From contig CAYZXK010000179.1 of the NCBI GenBank assembly GCA_964482395.1, positions 1 to 19,037 of the forward strand: a stretch of DNA of 19,037 bases. Reading direction: 5' to 3'. This stretch comes from CAYZXK01 sp964482395 (GTDB taxonomy: Bacteria > Planctomycetota > Phycisphaerae > UBA1845 > Fen-1342). Within the stretch, counting starts at the first letter, position 1, and each line of letters opens with the position of its first letter. Below the pieces are notes generated by a model, which made no database searches, was not told the origin of the DNA, and saw only the letters and a list, made by a program, of their open reading frames with translations. This document shows positions 1-8,729 of the stretch, one piece after another. The position numbers and the translations under genes were made by a program.

Positions 1-1
1 G

Positions 2-3000
2 CTGGAAGGGCTGTGGCAAATCGAGGGAATCACCGGCGGGGTAATCTGGCCCGAGCTCTGGCGGGATGCGGCCGAGAAGCTCCGCCAACTGGACGAGAAG
101 AACGTCCTGGCCCTGACCAGCCTGGCCCGGGCCCTGTGGGAGATGCGGGGGCCCGAGAACGAGGCCCGGGCCGATGAGGCGGCACGCCAGGCCTACGAGC
201 TGGCGCCCGACGATCCGCGGGTCGCCATGACCTACGGGCTCATGCTCAACCGGCAGGTCCAGCGCCAGGTACGCCAGGGCCTGGAGGCTGGTCAACGGGA
301 CGCCGAACTGGAGGAGCTCCGCGACCGCACGATCGACCAGGTGCTGGAGATACTCAACAAAGCGGTCCAACAGCACCCAGAGGACGGCCCGCTGGCGATA
401 ACCTGCGCCGAGTACCTGCGGTTCAAAGCCCGCCGGGCCGACCAGGCCGGGCAGCTCGAGCGGGCCGGGGAGCTGTTTGCCCAGGCCCGGGATCTGCTGA
501 CCCAGGCGATCGAGGCCAATCCGCAGCAGCCCAGTCCGGACCTGCACCTGGCCCTGGCCCAGCATCAGCTCGAGCAGTTCGACCGCGCGCACCGGCAGGC
601 GACGGCCGCCCAGGTTGCCGAGGACCGCGAACACATCGAGCAGATTGACAGCCTGGCCCGTCGGGCTATCGAGCTGGATCCGGCCATGTACGAAGCCTGG
701 ATGCTGCGAGCCGAGCTCGCCCAGAGATTCGGCACGGGGCCACAGGGTCAGGAGCTTTCGCCCCAGCAGCGGGTGGAGAAGACCCTGGAGTTGTTCGATC
801 AGGCCAGCGAGAAGACCCGCACCCTGCGCAGTCTGCGAGCCCTGCTGAGGACCGACGAACGTCTGCTGATGCTGCGCCGGGCATTCGACATCGCGTTGGC
901 CTATGAGACCGCCGCGGCCACGCAGCCCTCACTTGGTCAGCCTGCGGCCCGGGCCGAAGCCTATCTGGACGAGGCCCGGGTCAAGTATCAGGACCACCCG
1001 GTCACATATTACATGCAGGCCCAGTTGGCAATCAGCCGGAACGACCCGGTAGCCGCGATCGCGGCCCTGGAGCAGGCCCAGGAGAAGGCCGAGCAGATTT
1101 CTTACACCCAGGCTTACGGGCAGGCCCGGTACTGGCTGGCGTATGCCCGGGTGACCCGGCTTCCGGCCGAGCAACTGGCGCTGCTTTATGCCCAACGATC
1201 GCAGTGGGGCGAGGCGGCCCGGTACGCTGAGATGGGGTTGCGTCAGTTCCGGCAGGCCGCCCTGAACCCTCCGGTCACGCTGGTCGCCACCCGCGCCGAG
1301 GTGCTCCGTCAGATCGGCAAAGCCTCGGACGCTCTGGAACTGCTGGATGAATACCGCCGAACTTATCCGGACGACCCGACTCTGGCGGCCGTGCGGGTCA
1401 ATATCCTGGCGGACCTGGGACGCAAGGAGGAAGCCAAAGGCGCACTGGCGGAAGTGCCGGAGACCGGGGCTAGCACAGTGCTGTGGCGTGGGGCCCAGGC
1501 GGTGGAGCAGGAGGACTACGCCGAAGCCGAGCGCAGCTTCCGGGCGGTGATGAGCGATCAGACCGCCACCGACGACCAGTACCGCGAGGCGTTGCAGCGG
1601 CTGATCAATCTGTTGACTCGGACCAATCGGCGGGAAGAGGCCCGCCAGTTGGTTGCGGCGCTCAAGCATGAGCCGCCCCGGCAGGGCCTCATGCGGCTGC
1701 TGCAACGGTTCGAACTGGACTTGTCGGTGGAGGATCCCGCCAAGCTGACCCCCGAGCAACGCAAGGAACTGGATGCGAAGCTGGAGCAGCTCATCGCCGA
1801 CACGCCCAACGCGATGGTGCGGGCCCAGGAGTACTATCAGTACTACGCGGCCCGCGGGGAGTGGGCCGAGGCCCTCAAGCATCTGGAGGAATTGCGCAGG
1901 CAGTTGCCGCAGGAGATCCGTCTGGTGGAGGAGGAACTGCGCGTCCGCCTGCGACTGCGACAATTCGATCAGGCAACCCAGTTGGTGGCCCTCCTGGCCC
2001 AGTACGACGGAGGGGAGGGGCTGGACCACGCCGGTGGGGCCACGTACCGCGGCGATCTGGAGCTCAACCGCGGCAACCCGGAGCTGGCCATCCGGGAATA
2101 CCGCCAGGCGATCCAGAAACTGCCCAAATCGGCAGAGCTGGAAGTGAAGCTGGCCCGGGCCTATCTGGCCAGCGGACGGGTGACCGAAGCGCTGGACGCA
2201 TTGCAGCGGGCGGTGGCAATCAATCCCCGCAGCTTCGAAGCCTGGTGGTACCTGCGACAGATCTACCAGGCCCAGGCCGAGGATAGCGTTGGGCCCGAAA
2301 AGGCCAGTTTCCAGGCCCGGGCCGACGAGTGCCAGGCCCGAGCCATGGAACTCAACCCCGACCACCCGCAAGTCATCCTCTGGAAACAACAGGCGGAAGA
2401 AGAGAAAAACCCGCTCCAGGCCATCGCTCAGCGTCTGGAGAAATGGAAGACCGACCCCGGCGACCTTGACAACCAGCTCCGCCTGGCCGAGCTGTTGATC
2501 CGCGCCAGCTACAAGCTCTCGCCGGAACAGGACCCGGCCGCGGCGGTCAACCTCGGCCGCCAGGGGGATCAGTTTTTCCAGGCGGCAATCGCGGCGGCCA
2601 CCGGGGATACCTTGACGAAACTGGCCCGGGCTGCGGCGGAATTCTATGCGGTCGTCAAACTGGCCGAGCCCGGAGCGGCCCTGATGCGCGGGCTGGTCGA
2701 GAAACAGACCGGAGAAAACCGTCTGGATATGCAGTTGCTGGTGGCCAAGTTCTACGAGGCGCTGCCCAACCTCGACCTGGCCGAACGCGAGTACCAGCAG
2801 GCCCAGCGGATGGTCCGGGAGATCGCGCAGGGTGACGAGATGCGCCGCCGGCTGGAGCTGAAGGTCGGCATGGAGGTGGTCGGATTCCATCAGCGGCACC
2901 GGCGGCTGGACAAAGTAGTGGAGGCCTGCCGATGGCTGCTGGATCGGCTGGGGACCGACCCATCGCAAAGCGAGGCGGTTCAGCGCGTCCGGCTGACCCT

Positions 3001-4675
3001 GATCGAGGCCCTGTTCAATGCTGGACGTTTCCCCGACGCGGAAACGGAGATCGACGATTACCTGGCAGCCTATCCCGACGATCTGTCCGGCCTGACCGCC
3101 CGGGCCCAACTGCGTCTGATCAAACGGGATCGGGAGGCTGCCGTCGAGGACCTGAACCGCATTCTCGAAAAGTCGCCCGACGATGTCCTGGCCCGTTACA
3201 GCCGCGGACGCTGCGCTCTGGAGCGGGGCCAGTATGACAAGGCCCGGGAGGACCTCACCAAGGCCGAGCAGCTCATCGCCCGCTCTCCCCGACTGGAAGC
3301 CGACCTCCGCCGACTGCTGGCGTCGCTGTACACACGCACCAAGCAGTATGACCTGGCGATCACCCAGTTGAAAACCCTATTGGAGGTGCTGGAGCGGGAA
3401 GGGGCCGGCTTCGAGGCCAGGCAAACTGTGGTTCGACAACTGGCCCGCCTGCTATATCTGGGACTGGATCAGTTTGACCAGGCCCGACGGCTGGTCAGCG
3501 AGTACATGGAGAAGCATCCCAATGAGCCCTCATGGGCCTCCGAGCTGGCCCGCCTGTTCGAAGCTCACGGAGCCAAGCTGGAGCAGGAGGCGGCCCGGGC
3601 CCGCGAACGGGGCGACAGCGCCAAGGAGCGGGATCGTCAGGAAGCGGCTCAGCAGGATTACCTGTCTGCGGCCACCTACTACCAGCGGGTGGCCGAAAAG
3701 GGCGGCGAGAAGGACTTGCAGGAGGTGGCAGCCGCCACTCTGGCCCGGATGGGGGCCCTGACCAAGGCCGGTCGGGCGCAGGAAGCGATCAGCCTTTTCG
3801 GCAAGATCGAGTTTGATCGCTGGCCGGCACAGTTTCGCAGCGAATTTCGGGCTCGGATGATGGGAGAGCTGGCCAAAGCCTACCAGAAGCTGAACCAGGA
3901 AGACGCGGCCCGAAAGCAGTGGACCGCGGCCCTGGCCGAGGCGGCCGGCTCGAATATCAACCTGGTCATGGACCTGGCCGGCCAATTGCGGGACTCCAGT
4001 CGGGGCCGAACAGCCGAGGTGGAGGGGCTGCTGCGGGATCTGGTGCAGAACCATCCGTTGGACAGCCCGGTTGGGCAGCGGATGCGGATCGTGTTGGCGG
4101 CTTATCTGGCCGGAAGCGGTAACGCGGCCGGAGCGCTGCCGTTGCTCAGTGAAGTGTCGCCCAAACTAGCGCCCGGCACGCCCGAGCAATTGGCCGCCAC
4201 CCTGATGCGGGCTCAGGTCCAGGAGATCACCGGCGATCGGGAGGGTGCCATCCGCAGTTACAAGGAAGTCCTGGCTGTCAGCGAAAACAACACCACCGCC
4301 CTCAACAACCTAGCCTACACCCTGGTGACCTCGGATCCGCCGCTGTTCGCGCCCGCGGAAGCCAAAAAGTACGCCGAGAAGCTGCGGGGGCTGATCACCG
4401 GCGGCGGGGAAGGGGCGGCGAATATGCTGGACACGATCGGCTGGGTCTATTTCAAGAACAACGAGCCGGAACTGGCCGTGGCGGCGCTAGAAGAGGCGCT
4501 CAGCCTGGGCAGCCCCACCAGCACCCTCTGCCTGCATCTGGGGCAGGTATACCAGAAGCTGGGCCGGAATGTGGAGGCCCGGACCATGTTCACTCAGGGG
4601 TTGGCCCTGGCCCGGCAGTCCGGCAATCAGGAGGAAATCCAGCAGCTAGAGGAGGGGCTGAGCCGGATTCCGTGA
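2..4675 (+). CDS. Giant TPR-repeat protein, 5' end missing
   Basis: The frame is open from base 2, so the true start lies before the window; the first in-window ATG at 143 is internal. At least 1557 residues are visible, ending in TGA at 4673-4675. Almost the whole chain is helical tetratricopeptide repeat. Clear units with the A-x-G-x-x-x-E-A-L pattern lie near bases 2130-2275 (LARAYLASGRVTEALDALQR), 3176-3290 and 4290-4612, the last containing LDTIGWVYFKNNEPELAVAA. No catalytic motif, membrane segment or C-terminal sorting signal is seen. TPR arrays are protein-protein scaffolds. The next gene, 58 bases downstream on the same strand, is a polysaccharide chain-length/tyrosine kinase protein, so a role in assembling an exopolysaccharide export complex is a reasonable inference. 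Location (lipoprotein, periplasm or cytoplasm) cannot be decided without the missing N-terminus. Confidence 0.9.
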   Translation: MEGLWQIEGITGGVIWPELWRDAAEKLRQLDEKNVLALTSLARALWEMRGPENEARADEAARQAYELAPDDPRVAMTYGLMLNRQVQRQVRQGLEAGQRDAELEELRDRTIDQVLEILNKAVQQHPEDGPLAITCAEYLRFKARRADQAGQLERAGELFAQARDLLTQAIEANPQQPSPDLHLALAQHQLEQFDRAHRQATAAQVAEDREHIEQIDSLARRAIELDPAMYEAWMLRAELAQRFGTGPQGQELSPQQRVEKTLELFDQASEKTRTLRSLRALLRTDERLLMLRRAFDIALAYETAAATQPSLGQPAARAEAYLDEARVKYQDHPVTYYMQAQLAISRNDPVAAIAALEQAQEKAEQISYTQAYGQARYWLAYARVTRLPAEQLALLYAQRSQWGEAARYAEMGLRQFRQAALNPPVTLVATRAEVLRQIGKASDALELLDEYRRTYPDDPTLAAVRVNILADLGRKEEAKGALAEVPETGASTVLWRGAQAVEQEDYAEAERSFRAVMSDQTATDDQYREALQRLINLLTRTNRREEARQLVAALKHEPPRQGLMRLLQRFELDLSVEDPAKLTPEQRKELDAKLEQLIADTPNAMVRAQEYYQYYAARGEWAEALKHLEELRRQLPQEIRLVEEELRVRLRLRQFDQATQLVALLAQYDGGEGLDHAGGATYRGDLELNRGNPELAIREYRQAIQKLPKSAELEVKLARAYLASGRVTEALDALQRAVAINPRSFEAWWYLRQIYQAQAEDSVGPEKASFQARADECQARAMELNPDHPQVILWKQQAEEEKNPLQAIAQRLEKWKTDPGDLDNQLRLAELLIRASYKLSPEQDPAAAVNLGRQGDQFFQAAIAAATGDTLTKLARAAAEFYAVVKLAEPGAALMRGLVEKQTGENRLDMQLLVAKFYEALPNLDLAEREYQQAQRMVREIAQGDEMRRRLELKVGMEVVGFHQRHRRLDKVVEACRWLLDRLGTDPSQSEAVQRVRLTLIEALFNAGRFPDAETEIDDYLAAYPDDLSGLTARAQLRLIKRDREAAVEDLNRILEKSPDDVLARYSRGRCALERGQYDKAREDLTKAEQLIARSPRLEADLRRLLASLYTRTKQYDLAITQLKTLLEVLEREGAGFEARQTVVRQLARLLYLGLDQFDQARRLVSEYMEKHPNEPSWASELARLFEAHGAKLEQEAARARERGDSAKERDRQEAAQQDYLSAATYYQRVAEKGGEKDLQEVAAATLARMGALTKAGRAQEAISLFGKIEFDRWPAQFRSEFRARMMGELAKAYQKLNQEDAARKQWTAALAEAAGSNINLVMDLAGQLRDSSRGRTAEVEGLLRDLVQNHPLDSPVGQRMRIVLAAYLAGSGNAAGALPLLSEVSPKLAPGTPEQLAATLMRAQVQEITGDREGAIRSYKEVLAVSENNTTALNNLAYTLVTSDPPLFAPAEAKKYAEKLRGLITGGGEGAANMLDTIGWVYFKNNEPELAVAALEEALSLGSPTSTLCLHLGQVYQKLGRNVEARTMFTQGLALARQSGNQEEIQQLEEGLSRIP

Positions 4676-4733
4676 GCGGCCGGGCAACGCCAACCGTCCG
4701 CCTGACGACCGAGCACGAGAGCCGAGGTGCGTT

Positions 4734-7031
4734 ATGAGCACTGTCGATACCACTCAGCAGATGATCCCATTCAACCCGGCGGCCACCCTGGCGATGGGAG
4801 CCGGTCCGCCGAGCATGGGAATGGACGAGGGCCCGACCCTCACCGCCCGCGAGATGTGGCGGGTCATCAAGCAACGCAAGCTGCTCATCATCGTCACCTT
4901 CTGCGTCGTGTACCTGTTGATCGGGGCGGCCACGGTCCTGATCTGGCGATTCGCACCGGCCTATCCCGCCGAGGCGTATGTGGAACTGGTTCCGCCAATA
5001 CAGGACTGGGGCGGGCTGAAAGAGCCGATCCTTCCCAAAGACTACATCGCCAACCGCCTGGCGACCGAGGCGGCCCAGATCAAGAACCCAGCCCTGCTCC
5101 AGGAAGTGCTGGCCCTGCCCGAAGTGAAGGAAACGACCTTCTACCAGTGGTACGGGGACAACTTCGACAAGTGTTTGCACGAATTCGAGGACCTGCTGTC
5201 GGTCGTTCCGGTCCGCGACAGCTACCTGATTCGGGTGGCAATCGCAGTGCGAGATCCGGCTGAGGCCCGCTTGCTGGTCAATCAGGTGGTGCAGCGGTAC
5301 GTAGCCCGCTCCAAGTCCACCCTGACCGACGAGGGTCGGCGCAAGCTGGAGTCATTGAAGAGCACCCAGGCAGCGGTCACGGCCGAGCTGGCAGCCATCC
5401 GCAGCCGGATTCGGAGCCTGCGCGAGCAGCGGGACATGCCCGCCATCGAGTCTGAACGGGACGTGATGGTGGAGGCGATCGGCGTCCTGACCAACACGGT
5501 GGCCGAGCTGAAAGCTCGCCAGGCCGACGTGGAGGCTCAGCTCAGCACCGTCCGGGGCGTCGACCCGCGCAATCTTCCACTGTCGGCGGAAATGAAGGTA
5601 ATCGTGGAGTCGGACCCGGTCCTCCGCTATTACCGTCAGCAGGTGGAAGCGGCCGAGATACAGATCGCATCGGTCGGACGCACGCTGGTGGGCGACAAGC
5701 ATCGCTACATGGAGATGCTGCGGTCGCAGCGGGACGGATACTTCCAGAAGGAGGCGGCCCGACGGGAGGAACTGATCGACGACCTGCGCTCGCGGCAGGT
5801 GGAAAGCTTGCAGCAGGAGCTGGCCCGGATCCGTAACATGCTGGGCGAGGTGCACGAGCAGCTCATCGAAAAGGAGAACATCCAGCGTGACTTGGACGGC
5901 GTCCTTCAGACCTATAAGAATCTGACCAACGACGAGGAGCGGTTGACCCGCGAGCTTGAGGAAGTCAGCGTCCAGCTCCGTCAGGCGGAGAACACGCTCG
6001 ACGTTCAGAGCCGCGAAGGGCGATTGCAGGCCCACCTCTCTGCCCGACAGGCCTACTTGCCGAGCCGTCCGAATTTCCTCCTCTACCTGGGTGGCGGTCT
6101 GGTTCTTTCGCTGCTGGCAGGGGTAGGATTAGCGTTCCTGCGGGAGCTGACCGACCAGGCCATCCGCACGCCGCTGGATATCGCCCGTTACGGGCACCTG
6201 TCTGTGCTGGGCAGTGTGCCGCTGCTGGATGACGAGGAAGCGGACATCGAGCGGATTGAGCTGGCCACCCGCCAGGCACCCCAGTCGCTGGTAGCGGAAG
6301 CATTTCGGCAGATTCGAGCCCACCTGACCTTCAGCGGTCCGCTGGCTTCGCAGCAGGCCTTGCTGATAACCAGCCCCCGACCAGAAGACGGGAAGACCGC
6401 GACCGCGATCAACCTGGCGGTCACCTTGGCCCAGGGTAACCAGCGGGTGTTGCTGATCGACTGTAATTTCCGCCGGCCGGCGATCCGGGCCGCCTTCGCC
6501 AATGCCAAGTCCGAGGGACTGAGCAACGTTCTGGTCGGGCAGCGTCGCCTCGAAGAGGTGATCACCAGGACCGAGCTGGACAAGCTCGACGTGGTTACCG
6601 CCGGCCCGATGCCGCCCAACCCGGCCGAGTTGCTTGGCTCTCCACAGATGCGTGAGTTGATCGCCGCCGCCAAGCAGTCATACGACCGGGTGATCCTGGA
6701 CGGGCCCCCCTGCCTGCTGATCAGCGACGCGATGGTGCTGGCCACGGAGGTGGACGCGACGGTGATGGTGGCCCGGGCCGCCAACAGTGCCAAAGGCGCG
6801 TTGCGTCGGGCTCGTGAGCAGTTTCAGCGGATTAATGCCCGAATCATCGGCGCGGTTCTCAACGGGGTTCAGGCACGGCCAGGCGGGTACTATCGCCAGC
6901 AGTACCGCGAGTTCTACGAGTACACCAGCGAGGAGGTCATCCCCCGGGAGCTGCCGGAGACGCTACCAGAGATCGAGGCCGGCCCGCCAGACGCAGGCCA
7001 GCCCGACCGGACCTCAGATGCTGGCCCCTGA
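4734..7031 (+). CDS. Polysaccharide chain-length determinant / bacterial tyrosine autokinase (Wzz-Wzc type)
   Basis: A 765-residue inner-membrane protein. Members of this family control polymerisation and export of exopolysaccharide through cycles of tyrosine autophosphorylation. Order seen: transmembrane helix ~50-72, Wzz-like periplasmic domain, long coiled coil ~200-430, second transmembrane helix ~449-469, and a cytoplasmic BY-kinase domain ~515-715. In the kinase, E522/R525/R528 fit the E-x2-R-x2-R oligomerisation motif. Walker A is SPRPEDGKT (547-555), Walker A' is LLIDCNFRRP (573-582) and Walker B is VILDGPP (653-659). A C-terminal tyrosine cluster follows at 719, 720, 724, 728 and 730. 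The second acidic position of Walker A' is Asn578 rather than the usual Asp. Start is ATG 4734 behind GAGGTG at 4724-4729. The gene is probably cotranscribed with the upstream TPR gene. The type assignment is secure; the polymer is unknown. Confidence 0.93.
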   Translation: MSTVDTTQQMIPFNPAATLAMGAGPPSMGMDEGPTLTAREMWRVIKQRKLLIIVTFCVVYLLIGAATVLIWRFAPAYPAEAYVELVPPIQDWGGLKEPILPKDYIANRLATEAAQIKNPALLQEVLALPEVKETTFYQWYGDNFDKCLHEFEDLLSVVPVRDSYLIRVAIAVRDPAEARLLVNQVVQRYVARSKSTLTDEGRRKLESLKSTQAAVTAELAAIRSRIRSLREQRDMPAIESERDVMVEAIGVLTNTVAELKARQADVEAQLSTVRGVDPRNLPLSAEMKVIVESDPVLRYYRQQVEAAEIQIASVGRTLVGDKHRYMEMLRSQRDGYFQKEAARREELIDDLRSRQVESLQQELARIRNMLGEVHEQLIEKENIQRDLDGVLQTYKNLTNDEERLTRELEEVSVQLRQAENTLDVQSREGRLQAHLSARQAYLPSRPNFLLYLGGGLVLSLLAGVGLAFLRELTDQAIRTPLDIARYGHLSVLGSVPLLDDEEADIERIELATRQAPQSLVAEAFRQIRAHLTFSGPLASQQALLITSPRPEDGKTATAINLAVTLAQGNQRVLLIDCNFRRPAIRAAFANAKSEGLSNVLVGQRRLEEVITRTELDKLDVVTAGPMPPNPAELLGSPQMRELIAAAKQSYDRVILDGPPCLLISDAMVLATEVDATVMVARAANSAKGALRRAREQFQRINARIIGAVLNGVQARPGGYYRQQYREFYEYTSEEVIPRELPETLPEIEAGPPDAGQPDRTSDAGP

Positions 7032-7149
7032 GGGCGCCGCACTCTAGAACCGACCGGCTCGAGCCCGGGGCAGGATGTTGACAGCCGGGGGCTCATCGTG
7101 GTGCGGCTCGGCCACTCTTTCAGCGGGCAGCCGTGGGGCTGGTCAAGCG

Positions 7150-7923
7150 ATGGAGCACAGTTTCAAGCTGGTCTTGGCCTATGACGGCACCGATTTCCAT
7201 GGATGGCAGCGTCAGGCCGGCGTGCGGACGGTGCAGCAGGAGCTGGAGGCGACCCTTCAGAACCTGCTTGGCCGCCCGGTTGAGGTTCTGGGGGCCAGCC
7301 GGACCGACGCCGGCGTCCATGCTCGCGGCCAGGTAGCCAGTGTGCGAGCCGCCTGCCCCATTCCGCCCCAACGGTTGGCCGCAGTGCTGACTGCCCGGCT
7401 GCCGCCCGATGTCTGCGTTCTCCATGTCTGTCGTACCGGTCTGGAGTTCCATCCCAGCCGCGACGCCCGGAGCAAGCTCTACCGCTACCGGATATTCAAC
7501 TCCCGCCGCCCGGCCATCGAATCGGCGGCCGCGGGACGGGTCTGGCACGTCTGGCACACGCTGGAGATCGAGGCCATGCGGGCGGCGGCCAGGGAACTGG
7601 TCGGGCGGCACGATTTCGCCGCCTTCGCCAATCTCGGTAGCCTGCGGCAGTCCACTGTTCGTACGATCTACGGGATCGGGATCCATCGGCGGGCCGATGA
7701 GGTCATTATTGACGTAGAAGGCGATGGATTCTTGTACCAGCAGGTGCGCAACATGGTGGGCACACTGGTCGAAGTCGGACGTGGACACTGGCCGCCTGAT
7801 CAGGTCCGGCGGATACTGGCCGGCCGTGACCGCTCTCAGGCCGGCCCAACCGCCCCGCCCCGTGGCCTTTGCCTGCAATGGGTTCGCTACGGACCTGCTG
7901 GAGGTAGCTCAGATGGGATCTGA
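7150..7923 (+). CDS. truA: tRNA pseudouridine(38-40) synthase TruA
   Basis: A 257-residue protein, normal length for TruA, which converts uridines 38-40 of the tRNA anticodon arm to pseudouridine. The N-terminus reads LVLAYDGTDFHGWQRQ, and the catalytic loop is ASRTDAGVHARGQV with the nucleophile Asp53. The usual Gly before the Arg of this motif is Ser, a mild variation. The later conserved stretches HDFAAFAN and FLYQQVRNMVGTLVEVG, the latter typical of the C-terminal half, are intact. I chose ATG 7150 because homology starts at once. The same frame extends back to an ATG at 7075, but those 25 extra residues look like untranslated leader. The gene lies 118 bases after the autokinase gene, and its 3' end overlaps the start region of the following SDR gene. 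Confidence 0.96.
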   Translation: MEHSFKLVLAYDGTDFHGWQRQAGVRTVQQELEATLQNLLGRPVEVLGASRTDAGVHARGQVASVRAACPIPPQRLAAVLTARLPPDVCVLHVCRTGLEFHPSRDARSKLYRYRIFNSRRPAIESAAAGRVWHVWHTLEIEAMRAAARELVGRHDFAAFANLGSLRQSTVRTIYGIGIHRRADEVIIDVEGDGFLYQQVRNMVGTLVEVGRGHWPPDQVRRILAGRDRSQAGPTAPPRGLCLQWVRYGPAGGSSDGI

Positions 7924-8645
7924 CTGACCGGGTCGCGCTGGTTACAGGCGCCGCTCGTCGGGTGGGCCGGGCGATCGCATTGCGACTGGCCCGGGCCGGC
8001 TGCCACATAGCGGTCCATTACCACAGCTCGGCTGCCGATGCGGCCCAAACCGCTGAAGCCTGTCGGGCTCAGCGCGTGCGGGCTGAGTCGTTGCAGGCTG
8101 ATCTGTCGGACCCGGCCGCGGCTGGCAAACTGGTGGAGCAGGTACTGGCCCGCTTCGGACGGTTGGACGTGCTGGTCAACAATGCCTCGATTTTCGAGGT
8201 GATGACCATCGACCAGTTTGACCTGGGCGACTGGGAGCGGATACTCCGCACCAACCTGACTGCCCCGATGGTCCTGGCACACGCCGCTCGGCAGCCGCTG
8301 CGACAGGCCCGAGGCCGCATCGTTAACCTGTGCGACGCAGCCACCGTTCGGCCCTGGCCGGACCACCTGGCTTACACGGTGTCAAAGGGAGCCCTGGAGA
8401 TTCTGACCCGGGTGTTGGCTCGGGCCTTGGCGCCCGAGGTGAACGTGGTGGGCATCGCGCCCGGGGTGGCTGCCTGGCCGGACCACTACCAGCCCGAAGT
8501 TCGTGAGCGATTGATCCGTTCGATTCCATTGCGGCGGGCCGGCACACCGGACGACATCGCGGCCGCGGTCGATTTCCTGCTGCGGGAGGGGGATTACATA
8601 ACCGGGGTGATATTGCCGGTCGACGGGGGCCGGCAACTCGTATGA
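7920..8645 (+). CDS. SDR-family oxidoreductase, pteridine reductase/FolM-like; start disrupted or non-canonical
   Basis: A Rossmann-fold short-chain dehydrogenase, about 241 residues. From Leu at 7920 the protein reads LTDRVALVTGAARRVGRAIA, the NADPH-binding loop with the RRxG form seen in pteridine reductases and FolM (dihydromonapterin reductase). Then come NNAS (~87-90), an Asp in place of the catalytic Ser (NLCDAAT, ~139), catalytic Tyr152 and Lys156 (AYTVSK), and a C-terminal VDGG. Asp at the Ser position is also a pteridine-reductase habit. The frame is closed by TAG at 7905 and offers only CTG at 7920 before GTG 7962, which would delete the cofactor loop. An ATG at 7913 with GGAGGT seven bases upstream is one base out of frame; removing one G from 7915-7917 gives M-D-L-T-D-R-V. 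Substrate is not established. Confidence 0.85.
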   Translation: MTDRVALVTGAARRVGRAIALRLARAGCHIAVHYHSSAADAAQTAEACRAQRVRAESLQADLSDPAAAGKLVEQVLARFGRLDVLVNNASIFEVMTIDQFDLGDWERILRTNLTAPMVLAHAARQPLRQARGRIVNLCDAATVRPWPDHLAYTVSKGALEILTRVLARALAPEVNVVGIAPGVAAWPDHYQPEVRERLIRSIPLRRAGTPDDIAAAVDFLLREGDYITGVILPVDGGRQLV

Positions 8646-8667
8646 AACGCAGCGGGCAAGCTGGAGG

Positions 8668-8673
8668 TATAAT
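8668..8673 (+). promoter_or_regulatory. Candidate -10 element (TATAAT)
   Basis: A perfect TATAAT stands in otherwise GC-rich sequence 22 bases after the SDR stop and 62 bases before the ATG of the secreted TPR gene. No good -35 hexamer is found 16-18 bases upstream (AAACGC region). The sequence around it, GGAGGTATAATG, could also be read as a ribosome site plus ATG at 8672. That frame (starting MRSGG) ends after 15 codons at 8719, eleven bases before the chosen start, so a leader peptide cannot be excluded. Confidence 0.45.
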
Positions 8674-8729
8674 GAGAAGTGGTGGCCGGCGGGGCCGCGT
8701 GGCCAAATGCCGGCGGTGAGGCGACTTCG

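Noticed and set aside
929..3109. 726-residue open frame on the minus strand opposite the TPR gene
   Set aside because: It lies entirely inside a well-supported TPR coding frame. Its composition (Gln/Leu/Gly/Pro-rich, no recognisable domain) is what the complement of GC-biased TPR codons gives.
7057..7094. GAGCCC/GGGCTC inverted repeat between the autokinase gene and truA
   Set aside because: Six-base stem only, no T tract; the palindrome GGCTCGAGCC explains part of it.
7078..7106. TTGACA upstream of truA
   Set aside because: The hexamer at 17 bases spacing is GTGCGG, and 16 or 18 give nothing better, so no promoter is claimed.
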